Assembly (NCBI GenBank): GCA_037445635.1
Contig: JBBIKC010000001.1
Location: 1 to 64,000, forward strand
Reading direction: 5' to 3'
Source of the DNA: JBFMCC01 sp037445635
Lineage (GTDB): Bacteria > Chloroflexota > Anaerolineae > Anaerolineales > Villigracilaceae
Length of the DNA stretch: 64,000 nt
The notes beneath the pieces were generated by a model. It saw nothing but the letters and a program-made list of their open reading frames with translations, ran no database searches and was not told where the DNA came from. The position numbers and the translations under genes were made by a program. This document shows, piece after piece, positions 51,501-57,274 of this stretch. Numbering within the stretch: the stretch's first letter is position 1; every line of letters begins with the position of its first letter.

Positions 51501-52478
51501 TATCAGGGCGGTAAACGGAACCAGGCTGTTGAGCTGGCCGAAGATAACCGCCTGCGGGATCTCCAGCGCAAGCCCCATTTGCATTTCGGGCATCCAGATC
51601 ACCTGGGTCAGGACGGACTCGCCGGAGGAATTGTCGTAGGTGAGCGTGGCAGGTATTCGCTCCGATGCTCCCATTTGCAGGGCCAGGGCGGCATCCACGT
51701 TGGTCTTCTGTTCTTCCGAGGGAGCGAAACGCGATAACAGGCTTGTGTATGGATCGATCCCGATGTACTCGCCTTCGGCAGACACCAGGTAGGCCTTCGA
51801 GGACTGAGCCGACTTTGCCAGCTCCCCCAGAATTTCCGCGATGCTGCGCGGTTCTGTAATGCCGACCACCAGCGCGCGTGATACGCCGTCCGATGTGCGG
51901 TAGTGCTCCACAGTCAGCAGGACGAATTGGTCCGGATAGAATCCTTCAAGCCCGTAGTATCCGAAGGTCTGGTTATCGCTCTCCTCGAGCAACAGGAATA
52001 TATCTGACTCCGCCAGGGAAAGTCCTTCCCACTCGCGTTTGCTGGATGCCAGAATCTTCCCGTCCGGGTCCAGCACCAGATATTGGTTGAAAATTGGGCT
52101 GGATGCCTGCTGGCTGGCTTCTGTGAAAATGTCATCCAGACGAACGCGGCTTTCCATTACAAAAGCGCTGTTCCCGGAGTCGTGCAGGAGCGCCTGCATG
52201 GCGCTTCCAAAATCCATGCGGCGGATGATTCGGTCGAGACGGATCTGCTTGATCTGGATGACGTTTCGTGTTTCGGCGGCCTGCGCTGCGACCAGACTTT
52301 GGGTTTGCCCAACGACTTGCTCCTGCAGGAGATTGCGGGCACGCAGGTACGCTGCGGACGCCATCAGAATGAGCGGGATGAATGTAAATACAAGAAGCGT
52401 TCGAAGAATCGAACGTCCCAGGCTGCCGCGGAATTTCTTATTCAAGGGATTGGTGGCCGAGCGCGAGGTCGCTTTCAT
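48576..52478 (-). CDS. Large dCache-HAMP-multi-GAF sensor without kinase domain
   Basis: A 1300-residue membrane sensor, largest of the six. TM1 (about 28-50), a dCache-like extracellular domain (55-310), TM2 (about 325-350) and HAMP (KRVIKPILALSETTRRFAEGDL) are followed by five GAF or GAF-like modules: about 430-590 (ERFGYYHAGIFMID), 600-750, 765-915, 930-1085 (RDRFDYYHAAIFLLD) and 1095-1245 (LGGDRVTILLVD). It ends with the common tail RERLLYEVTSRIRRSTDMQT. The H-box and ATPase domain of kinases are absent. It lies 3 bases after the receiver gene and 3 bases before the next sensor. Multiple GAF modules suggest integration of several small ligands or redox cues. Confidence 0.9.
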   Translation of the reverse strand: MKATSRSATNPLNKKFRGSLGRSILRTLLVFTFIPLILMASAAYLRARNLLQEQVVGQTQSLVAAQAAETRNVIQIKQIRLDRIIRRMDFGSAMQALLHDSGNSAFVMESRVRLDDIFTEASQQASSPIFNQYLVLDPDGKILASSKREWEGLSLAESDIFLLLEESDNQTFGYYGLEGFYPDQFVLLTVEHYRTSDGVSRALVVGITEPRSIAEILGELAKSAQSSKAYLVSAEGEYIGIDPYTSLLSRFAPSEEQKTNVDAALALQMGASERIPATLTYDNSSGESVLTQVIWMPEMQMGLALEIPQAVIFGQLNSLVPFTALIFLAAFTAMALVLNAGTKRVIKPILALSETTRRFAEGDLQERAPINSNDEIGLLADSFNRMADDLGRMYQSLQEQVDQRTRQIRAAAEVAQSITTAVNLDELLRKTVGLIVERFGYYHAGIFMIDSDGKYATIRAAHGPTAGQLLGRGHRLEVGSASIIGWVAAKNQPRVASDVEEDPVHLKNELLPETRAEAAVPIASGSLVMGVLDVQSTVPDAFDEEAVVVLQTLANQIAAAIQNSGLIDTAHVNVQEAERLYSFSRQFVAAETKEEVMQMAARALKHAPFFSIVVDVRETGLQVIAINDPADESLYANLPADIEGDPAAILQAIGNGMIVPDLQTPGPVPPPLVHVLTQSACETAALLPIAEGHTLHGLLVLGGRPQQPLSGQALRPYAIAADVMTAVITRIAAMREIHNRVTELEALTTISQALSTVVDIDRFYASLHEQVKRVIGDYDFALATYDQDTNTIQVPYMVEQEKITSVEPFPLGEGLTSVLIRTRQPLLLTDIERQSAELGAKVIGKPAKSWIGTPLMIGAEAVGALIVQDLDRKDQFTESDLKFLTALAGQVSGVIQTVRALEQSRRSALQLQTAAEIARDISGSLNLDELLARAVNLIRDRFDYYHAAIFLLDLPGEFAVIREATGEAGAQMKRTGHKLGVGSKSIVGYVAGRGERLIVNDTSKDATYFANPLLPETRAEAAIPLKVGERILGVLDVQSNTPYAFSEEKLRTLQILADQLGVAVVNTELFADTQEHLSQHRLLHHITTSAASGATLEEALETAVKGLQVTLGGDRVTILLVDSERKYLEVKAAVGYSQDATSLRVPIGTGITGWVAAHRRLLRLDDVTADPRYIQLSANTRSELAVPLLYRNELLGVLNVESEQLSAYTENDEEMLGTLGGSLAAVIANARLLEQIRRQADRERLLYEVTSRIRRSTDMQTILATTASELTRATGARRTRIKIEPQTDAVTPGENPERRQ

Positions 52479-52481
52479 TGA

Positions 52482-52922
52482 CTAAGTATATTCCCAAACG
52501 GGTTCACCATTAAGGATTCGGCGGATCTGGTCGGGGAAACGGTCCGGGTCCAGCGGTTTGCCGAGGAAACCGTCGAAGCCCGACTCTTTAGCCTTGCGCA
52601 TCTGGTCCTCGCTGGCCTCGGCCGTAACGGCTACGATGGGGATGGAGCGCAAATGGCTGGCGGAGCGGATCTTTTTCAATGCACCGTATCCGTCTTCATA
52701 AGGCAATCGAATATCCATAAGAATCAGATCCAGCCGCGGCAGAGTGTCCGCGTATTCGACCACTTCGTATCCCGAAGTCTTCCATTCGCAATGGATTCCC
52801 AGGTACCCCAACATGCGGGCGATCAGGACGAAATTGGAAACATTGTCCTCCACGACCAGAACGGTCGCGTCCTTTGGAATGGCCGATTTTCGGCTGGATT
52901 GCATATCCCCGGCGTTAGCCAT
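52482..52922 (-). CDS. Stand-alone receiver domain protein
   Basis: A 146-residue single-domain response regulator of the CheY/Spo0F type. The receiver begins at TVLVVEDNVSN, with the acid pair in VEDN, phospho-acceptor Asp in LILMDIRLPYEDG, Thr in VAVTAEAS and Lys in GFLGKPLDP. No output domain is present. It most resembles the receiver encoded just upstream. Its ATG at 52922 lies 8 bases inside that gene and is preceded by AAGGAGCAGTC. It may shuttle phosphate or act as a phosphate sink for the hybrid kinase. Confidence 0.92.
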   Translation of the reverse strand: MANAGDMQSSRKSAIPKDATVLVVEDNVSNFVLIARMLGYLGIHCEWKTSGYEVVEYADTLPRLDLILMDIRLPYEDGYGALKKIRSASHLRSIPIVAVTAEASEDQMRKAKESGFDGFLGKPLDPDRFPDQIRRILNGEPVWEYT

Positions 52923-53298
52923 GACTGCTCCTTATGAAGCGCTCGATCTGCTGAGCCAGCGTATCAATGTCAATGGGCTTCTGGATGTACCCGTCGCAGC
53001 CTGCCTCCAGCGATTTCTCGCGGTCGCCGCGCATCACATTGGCGGTGACCGCGATGATCGGGATGGCGCTGAAGCCGGGCGTTGATTTGATCTGTGCCGT
53101 CAGCGCGTAACCGTCTGTATCGGGCATGTTGATATCCATCAAGATCAATGACGGCTGGGAGGTTTTGATTATTTCCAGGGCGCGGGATGCGTTTTCGGCC
53201 TCCTGCACGACATAGCCTTCCATGGCCAGGACGCGCCGAATCAACATGCGATTCTCGGGGTTGTCTTCCACGTAGAGTATAGTGCCTTTTTCAGACAT
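52915..53298 (-). CDS. Stand-alone receiver domain protein, first gene of the sensor operon
   Basis: A 127-residue single-domain receiver starting MSEKGTILYVEDNPENR. The acid pair (VEDN), phospho-acceptor Asp (LILMDINMPDTDGY), Thr (VTANVM) and Lys (GYIQKPIDI) are all present. The frame is open to 53463, but that longer reading runs through the tRNA-Gly gene and cannot be real; the ATG at 53298 has AAGGATACTCCC before it. It overlaps the next receiver gene by 8 bases. Two tandem single-domain receivers opening an operon of sensors fits a phosphorelay, with either receiver acting between the hybrid kinase and ThrC-receiver. Confidence 0.92.
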   Translation of the reverse strand: MSEKGTILYVEDNPENRMLIRRVLAMEGYVVQEAENASRALEIIKTSQPSLILMDINMPDTDGYALTAQIKSTPGFSAIPIIAVTANVMRGDREKSLEAGCDGYIQKPIDIDTLAQQIERFIRSSHG

Positions 53299-53330
53299 GG
53301 GAGTATCCTTCTTTAGCAATTCTAACGTGG

Positions 53331-53370
53331 GGTGGATTCGGCGTGCATAACAGCAACCTTGCAATCCACC
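53331..53370. repeat. Inverted repeat in the leader of the sensor operon
   Basis: GGTGGATT (53331-53338) and AATCCACC (53363-53370) are separated by 24 bases. It lies between the tRNA terminator and the first receiver gene. It could be an operator or leader hairpin; no convincing promoter is visible in this short gap. Confidence 0.35.
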
Positions 53371-53376
53371 TAACAA

Positions 53377-53404
53377 AAAAGTCAAGGCAAATGCCTTGAC
53401 TTTT
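53377..53404 (-). terminator. Rho-independent terminator of tRNA-Gly
   Basis: A perfect stem GTCAAGGC/GCCTTGAC extended by four A-T pairs, with a 4-base loop, follows the tRNA directly and runs into a six-T stretch on the minus strand. It separates the tRNA from the sensor operon. Confidence 0.92.
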
Positions 53405-53405
53405 G

Positions 53406-53477
53406 AGCGGGTGATGGGACTCGAACCCACGATATCTTGCTTGGGAAGCAAGCGTTCTACCACTGAACTACACCCGC
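53406..53477 (-). tRNA. tRNA-Gly(CCC)
   Basis: The acceptor stem GCGGGTG/CACCCGC, D stem GTTC/GAAC, anticodon stem CTTGC/GCAAG with loop TTCCCAA (anticodon CCC), and T-arm GTGGG-TTCGAGT-CCCAT fold into a normal cloverleaf. The discriminator base is T (U73) and CCA is not encoded. It reads the GGG codon. Confidence 0.96.
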
Positions 53478-53489
53478 GACGCGAACGGG

Positions 53490-53518
53490 ATTATAGTCAG
53501 CCGCCGGGGGGATGTCAA
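53490..53518 (-). promoter_or_regulatory. Consensus promoter of tRNA-Gly
   Basis: On the minus strand TTGACA (53513-53518), a 17-base spacer and TATAAT (53490-53495) form an exact sigma70 consensus, 12 bases before the tRNA 5' end. It would give a short leader for RNase P removal. Confidence 0.9.
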
Positions 53519-53540
53519 GCCTCGCCTCGTGCGGGACCGG

Positions 53541-54560
53541 TCACTGGTCTCGTTTAAGGAGCCGCTCCGCCAGCTCCAACAGGGACTCGCCGGCCTCTCC
53601 CTGCGGGTCGGCCTCGCGCAGGCTGGTCAGGGCCAGATCGGTCATTTGTCGGGCGGCGTCGTGAGCGTAGGTATAGGCGGATTCGCTGGCGAGCAGTTTC
53701 GCTACTTCCTCGACCTCATTTGACCGAATCGGCCCCTCGGTCCAGCGCGCCGCAAATTTCCCCTTTTTGCCGAGGCCGTACAGCACCGGCAGAGACTTCT
53801 TGCCCTCCACCAGGTCGCTGGCGGCGGATTTCCCGGTGAGCGTCTCGTCCCCCCAGATTCCGAGGATGTCATCCTGAACCTGGAATGCGAGGCCGAGGTA
53901 GTGTCCGAAGGAACGATAGGCTTCTTGCGTGGCTTCGTCCGCGCCGCCCAGCAGCGCGCCGAGGTGGCAGCAGCAGGCCAGCAGGGCGGCGGTCTTGCCG
54001 GTGACCATCGGCCAGTAGTCTTCCACGCCGAGGTCGGTTCGATTCTCATAGGAGATGTCGAGGAATTGGCCGCGCGTCAGGTCGAGGCAGGTTTGGTGGA
54101 GAATGCCCGCGGCTTGGACAACAGTCTGGGCGGGGAATGCAGGCGCGAGGTCCATGAGGGCCTGATTCGAAAGGACAAACAGCGCGTCGCCCGCGTTGAT
54201 GCCCTGCGGCATGCCCCATTTTTTCCAGACGGCCGCGCGCCCGCGGCGTTTCTCGCTGTTATCCTGAATATCGTCGTGAATGAGGCTGAAGTTGTGGACC
54301 AGTTCCACTGCGGCCGCGGCGGGCAGGGCCGCGCCGAGCGGAGCCGCGGGCGCAGTCGAAGCGTAGGCGAGTAACAGCAGCAATGGGCGGATTCTCTTTC
54401 CCTGCGTGTCTATGCCCGCGCCTTCACCCGTCCAGCCCATGTGATAGGTGAGCATCTCGTAGAAGGGACGCGTGCGCGGTTCATCCAGCCGCGCGATTTG
54501 CCGCTGTAGTTCGGTTTCGATAGCAGGCAATATGGCGGCGTTGTATTCTTTCGGATTCAT
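53541..54560 (-). CDS. Polyprenyl (geranylgeranyl/farnesyl-type) diphosphate synthase
   Basis: A 339-residue trans-isoprenyl diphosphate synthase. The first Asp-rich motif is DDIQD in SLIHDDIQDNSEKRRGR and the second is QDDILGIWGDE. The Lys-Arg substrate region GKRIRPLLLLLA is present. The second motif has Gly instead of the last Asp, as in some archaeal-type GGPP synthases. It elongates allylic diphosphates with IPP in the cytoplasm for quinones or carotenoids; chain length cannot be read from sequence. The start overlaps the HAD remnant by 4 bases. IPP isomerase is encoded about 1.2 kb upstream, which fits an isoprenoid neighbourhood. Confidence 0.92.
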   Translation of the reverse strand: MNPKEYNAAILPAIETELQRQIARLDEPRTRPFYEMLTYHMGWTGEGAGIDTQGKRIRPLLLLLAYASTAPAAPLGAALPAAAAVELVHNFSLIHDDIQDNSEKRRGRAAVWKKWGMPQGINAGDALFVLSNQALMDLAPAFPAQTVVQAAGILHQTCLDLTRGQFLDISYENRTDLGVEDYWPMVTGKTAALLACCCHLGALLGGADEATQEAYRSFGHYLGLAFQVQDDILGIWGDETLTGKSAASDLVEGKKSLPVLYGLGKKGKFAARWTEGPIRSNEVEEVAKLLASESAYTYAHDAARQMTDLALTSLREADPQGEAGESLLELAERLLKRDQ

Positions 54561-54904
54561 GCAATGCCTCCCGTTGGAATTAATTTCTGCCTCTTCAACT
54601 CGGTCTTCAGTTGTTCTGGCGATGTGAAATGAACGCTCACGAAACCCATTTTTTCTGCTTGTTCGATGTTCGCTTTGGAATCATCAATGAACAGACGTTC
54701 GCGCGCAGGGCGCCCGATTTTGTATCCAAGTTCATTCAGCGGGGCGGACAATTGCTGAACCGCCAGTTCCGCGGCCTGCTTGATGTCTTCGCCAAACACG
54801 GACTGGTCACCCGATAGCGGGACATGCACCACGCGCAGCAATCGTAAAATAAGCCAATTTTGACAGTCGTATCTGACAAGGAAATTTAGCCAGGCTAGCC
54901 GCAT
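54557..54904 (-). pseudogene. Truncated HAD-family hydrolase
   Basis: A 115-codon frame whose C-terminal half (ELGYKIGRPARERLFIDDSKANIEQAEKMG...) matches the last part of a HAD hydrolase, including motif IV (DDS...N). The nucleophile motif DxDxT and the rest of the core are missing, and the first 40 residues (MRLAWLNFLVRYDCQ...) do not look like HAD sequence. I therefore call it a remnant, although the frame is intact and its end overlaps the start of the polyprenyl synthase gene by 4 bases, which may keep it translated for coupling. Confidence 0.65.
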
Positions 54905-55016
54905 ATCTGCTGCGCGGGGCGCGTAATCAGTAAATTATCCATAAATTCGCCGCTGATTCAGGTGTCAAACAGCCTGAGCTTCTCCTTCTCCCGCGTTGAA
55001 CCGACAGGGTTGGCGG

Positions 55017-55364
55017 TCATGAAACCAATCCTGAAAAATCAATTGCCTTATCTGACCAATCTTTTGCCTGTACAGAAAGCAAGAGTCGTTGTTTGGAATT
55101 TTGGCTGGCTTCTGTCCATGCACGTTGCCAGAGCGAAATCATTGTTTGCATCTGCACCAGTTCTGCGGCGGTTTCGGGTTCGGTCTCGGCGGCTGTCCAT
55201 TCGATGAGGTGTTTGGCTTCATCGAGTAGATTGGCGACAATCGCTGGGTCGGTTGATTTTCTTGCAGAGGATGAAATACGCCCAAGCGTGGCGGCAAGTC
55301 CGCCCAGACGGCGGGGGAGTGGGTCGCGCAAAAAGCGTTCGCGGAGTTGTTCCGTGTCTTTCAT
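55017..55364 (-). CDS. Hypothetical protein
   Basis: A 115-residue, mostly helical cytoplasmic protein, rich in Arg/Glu/Ala (MKDTEQLRERFLRDPLPRR...). It contains RLGGLAATLGRISSSARKS and a Trp-rich C-terminal third (SLWQRAWTEASQNSKQRLL). No family is recognised. Its ATG overlaps the stop of the DUF5674 gene by 4 bases, which supports expression as a pair. A toxin-antitoxin pair was considered but no motif supports it. Confidence 0.7.
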   Translation of the reverse strand: MKDTEQLRERFLRDPLPRRLGGLAATLGRISSSARKSTDPAIVANLLDEAKHLIEWTAAETEPETAAELVQMQTMISLWQRAWTEASQNSKQRLLLSVQAKDWSDKAIDFSGLVS

Positions 55365-55699
55365 TTCACATCTCCAAGGATTTCTCGTGTTACTGATTCT
55401 ATCCGCCTGCGAAGATTTTCGTCTTGAATCAAGATGCTTCGATTCCCCAGACGCGGACGAATGTTAATCAAAGATTCGAATTCGATACGTTGTTCGTTCG
55501 GATACCAGTTTGCGCCCCACAAATCATCCTGTTCGCTTCCATCATCGAGCAGGGCAGCTTCACAATCGGCGTGCATCTCGCCGCCGCCCGAAAGAACGCG
55601 ACGACGAACATCCACGACAATCTTAATCATGCCTTCATAGCGTTCAAGCATTTCCAGAAGTTGGGAGGAAGTTACTTTTTCTTTGAGTAAGAGAATCAT
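55361..55699 (-). CDS. DUF5674 family protein
   Basis: A 112-residue protein. The central MIKIVVDVRRRVLSGGGEMH, ADCEAALLDDGS, LWGANWYP and IEFESLINIRPRLGNRS form the recognisable core of DUF5674, a small family of unknown function often located next to DNA- or toxin-related genes. The pattern of conserved His, Cys, Asp and Glu could bind metal. GGAGAAATC precedes the ATG. It is the first gene of a two-gene unit with the hypothetical gene downstream. Confidence 0.8.
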   Translation of the reverse strand: MILLLKEKVTSSQLLEMLERYEGMIKIVVDVRRRVLSGGGEMHADCEAALLDDGSEQDDLWGANWYPNEQRIEFESLINIRPRLGNRSILIQDENLRRRIESVTREILGDVK

Positions 55700-55742
55700 G
55701 ATTTCTCCGATTCTGATATTAACTCAGCCAACTTGTCAACCT

Positions 55743-56771
55743 TCAACCCTTCGACAGGCTCAGGGCAAGTCCTTCCAACTTTCCAACCCCCGCCGCGAAC
55801 ATCGTGACTTCAATCTGCCGCCTGGTCAATTTCATCATCTCAACCGCCTTCTCTGCCGAAGCCGCCGCGGCTTTGAGGAAGGGACCTGCCATGCCGCCCA
55901 GCGTCGCGCCGAGGGCAACGCACTTGGCGATGTCGAGGCCGTCTTGGAGGCCGCCGCTGGCGAAGACCGTCATTTCGGGAACAGCTTTCTTGACGTTTAG
56001 GATCGCCTCTGCGGTGGGAATACCCCAGCCGACGAAGGTCGCGGCGAGCTCGCGCGTGAATTCATCGGGGGCGCGGTGCATTTCCACCTGCGACCAGCTT
56101 GTGCCGCCCGCGCCTGCCACGTCAATGGCGGAGACGCCGCAATCCGCGAGCAGTCTGGCTGTCCGCTCGGAGATGCCCCAGCCAACTTCTTTGGCAATGA
56201 CAGGCACTTCGAGTTTTTTACACACTTCCTCTATTTTCTTGGCGAGACCTGCAAAATTTATGTCTCCTGCATCTTGCACCGCTTCCTGCAGCGGATTCAG
56301 ATGAAGAATGAGCGCGTCGGCTTGAATCATGTCCACGGCGCGGCGGCAGTGGTCAACGGTGTAGCCGTAATTGAGCTGCACCGCGCCGAGGTTGGCAAAG
56401 AGCAATATGTCAGGCGCAACCATGCGGGTAATAGAGAATGTGGGGATTTGCTTCGGGTCTTCGAGTGCGGCGCGCTGACTGCCCACTCCCATCGCCACAC
56501 CGGCTTCCTGCGCGGCCTCGGCCAGTCGTTGATTGATCTCGCCGGCTTCCTCCGTCCCGCCGGTCATGGAACTGATCAGGATGGGCGCAGCCAGGGTCTT
56601 GCCGAACAGGCTCAGGGTCGTATCGACGCGGTCCAGGTGGAGTTCGGGCAGGGCCTGGTGGACGAAGCGGTAATTCTCGAGCCCGCTGGTCAACGCGGAG
56701 CGGACGTCCTTTTCCAAATTGATTTTGATGTGGTCGGCTTTTCTCCGGCCAATTGGCGCAACTTTTCGCAT
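55743..56771 (-). CDS. fni: Type 2 isopentenyl-diphosphate delta-isomerase
   Basis: A 342-residue FMN-dependent IPP isomerase (Idi-2). RRKADHIKINLEKDV at the N-terminus, ISSMTGGTEEAGEIN, GVGSQRAALEDP, LNPLQEAVQ, VIAKEVGWGIS and the Gly-rich DVAGAGGTSW and ASGGLQDGLDIAK blocks are all diagnostic for FMN and substrate sites. It interconverts IPP and DMAPP. The last eight residues (ALSLSKG) arise from a dispersed repeat that carries the stop codon. It is on the same strand as the polyprenyl synthase gene. Identification is firm. Confidence 0.94.
   Translation of the reverse strand: MRKVAPIGRRKADHIKINLEKDVRSALTSGLENYRFVHQALPELHLDRVDTTLSLFGKTLAAPILISSMTGGTEEAGEINQRLAEAAQEAGVAMGVGSQRAALEDPKQIPTFSITRMVAPDILLFANLGAVQLNYGYTVDHCRRAVDMIQADALILHLNPLQEAVQDAGDINFAGLAKKIEEVCKKLEVPVIAKEVGWGISERTARLLADCGVSAIDVAGAGGTSWSQVEMHRAPDEFTRELAATFVGWGIPTAEAILNVKKAVPEMTVFASGGLQDGLDIAKCVALGATLGGMAGPFLKAAAASAEKAVEMMKLTRRQIEVTMFAAGVGKLEGLALSLSKG
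55746..55770. repeat. Dispersed CTTCGACAGGCTCAGG-type repeat at the end of idi-2
   Basis: ACCCTTCGACAGGCTCAGGG is a repeat that I recognise from many bacterial genomes; the minus strand reads LSLSKG and the plus strand LRQAQG. Here it provides the last codons of the IPP isomerase gene. Recognition is from memory, not a search. Confidence 0.65.
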
Positions 56772-56822
56772 GAGGCAGTGTTCCTGTGTTTGAGTTCCCC
56801 GATTGGGGCATCCCGTGCTGGC

Positions 56823-56850
56823 TTGACATGCTCGCGTGCAGGATTACAAT
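56823..56850 (+). promoter_or_regulatory. Promoter of acpP
   Basis: TTGACA (56823-56828) and TACAAT (56845-56850) are separated by 16 bases. A leader of about 33 bases follows, with GGAGG at 56880-56884, six bases before the ATG. Confidence 0.75.
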
Positions 56851-56890
56851 AGGCCAGTCGTAACCAAGAAATCAATTCTGGAGGATCATT

Positions 56891-57124
56891 ATGTCGGAAA
56901 CATTCGGTGACGTAAAGAAGATCATCGTGGACCTGCTGGGCGTGGACGAGGCCAAGGTGACGATGGAAGCCCGCTTTCGCGAGGACCTCGAAGCGGATTC
57001 GCTTGACCTGGTCGAGTTGATCATGGCCTTCGAGGACAAGTTCGGGGCCGAGATTTCGGACGAAGCCGCGCAGGGCATCACGACAGTCGGTGAGGCGGTC
57101 AAGTACATCGACGCGCACAAGTAA
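56891..57124 (+). CDS. acpP: Acyl carrier protein
   Basis: A 77-residue acyl carrier protein for fatty-acid synthesis. The phosphopantetheine Ser is in the D-S-L motif of LEADSLDLVELIM. Acidic helices and length are typical. A strong GGAGG site and a good promoter precede it, while fab genes are not adjacent. A perfect 12-bp hairpin follows the stop. It is the only gene on the plus strand between the IPP isomerase and sucD genes. Another carrier-dependent pathway cannot be excluded but is less likely. Confidence 0.93.
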   Translation: MSETFGDVKKIIVDLLGVDEAKVTMEARFREDLEADSLDLVELIMAFEDKFGAEISDEAAQGITTVGEAVKYIDAHK

Positions 57125-57139
57125 GGCGATTATAACCGT

Positions 57140-57167
57140 ACAGAGACGCCCGCGAGGGCGTCTCTGT
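57140..57167. terminator. Perfect hairpin downstream of acpP
   Basis: ACAGAGACGCCC and its complement flank a GCGA loop, 15 bases after the acpP stop. No good T-run follows on either strand. The same palindrome type (AGAGACGCCC...GGGCGTCTCT) is a common dispersed repeat, so it may be both a repeat and a terminator. Confidence 0.6.
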
Positions 57168-57198
57168 GCTTAAGGAGGATTTCTCCGCGCCTGCGCAC

Positions 57199-57258
57199 CG
57201 TCCCGAAGGTTTAGTTTAGGTTCCAGAGAGGTTTGTTGTCAGGGGAACCTTCGGGACG
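57199..57258. repeat. Long inverted repeat between acpP and sucD
   Basis: CGTCCCGAAGGTT (57199-57211) and its exact complement AACCTTCGGGACG (57246-57258) are 34 bases apart; flanking CTGCG sequences continue the similarity imperfectly. It lies just beyond the sucD stop and may form a cruciform or bidirectional terminator. Confidence 0.6.
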
Positions 57259-57274
57259 TTCTGCGTAAGGTGCG

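Noticed and set aside
53299..53463. An upstream extension of the first receiver gene (MVERLLPKQDIVGSSP...)
   Set aside because: It is the translation of the tRNA-Gly gene and its terminator; a good ribosome site precedes the ATG at 53298.
54962..55207. An 81-codon plus-strand frame in the gap before the hypothetical gene
   Set aside because: Most of it is antisense to the minus-strand gene at 55017-55364, it has no ribosome site and no recognisable sequence pattern.
55017..55699. Toxin-antitoxin pair
   Set aside because: Size and overlap fit, but neither protein shows a toxin or antitoxin motif and one matches DUF5674.
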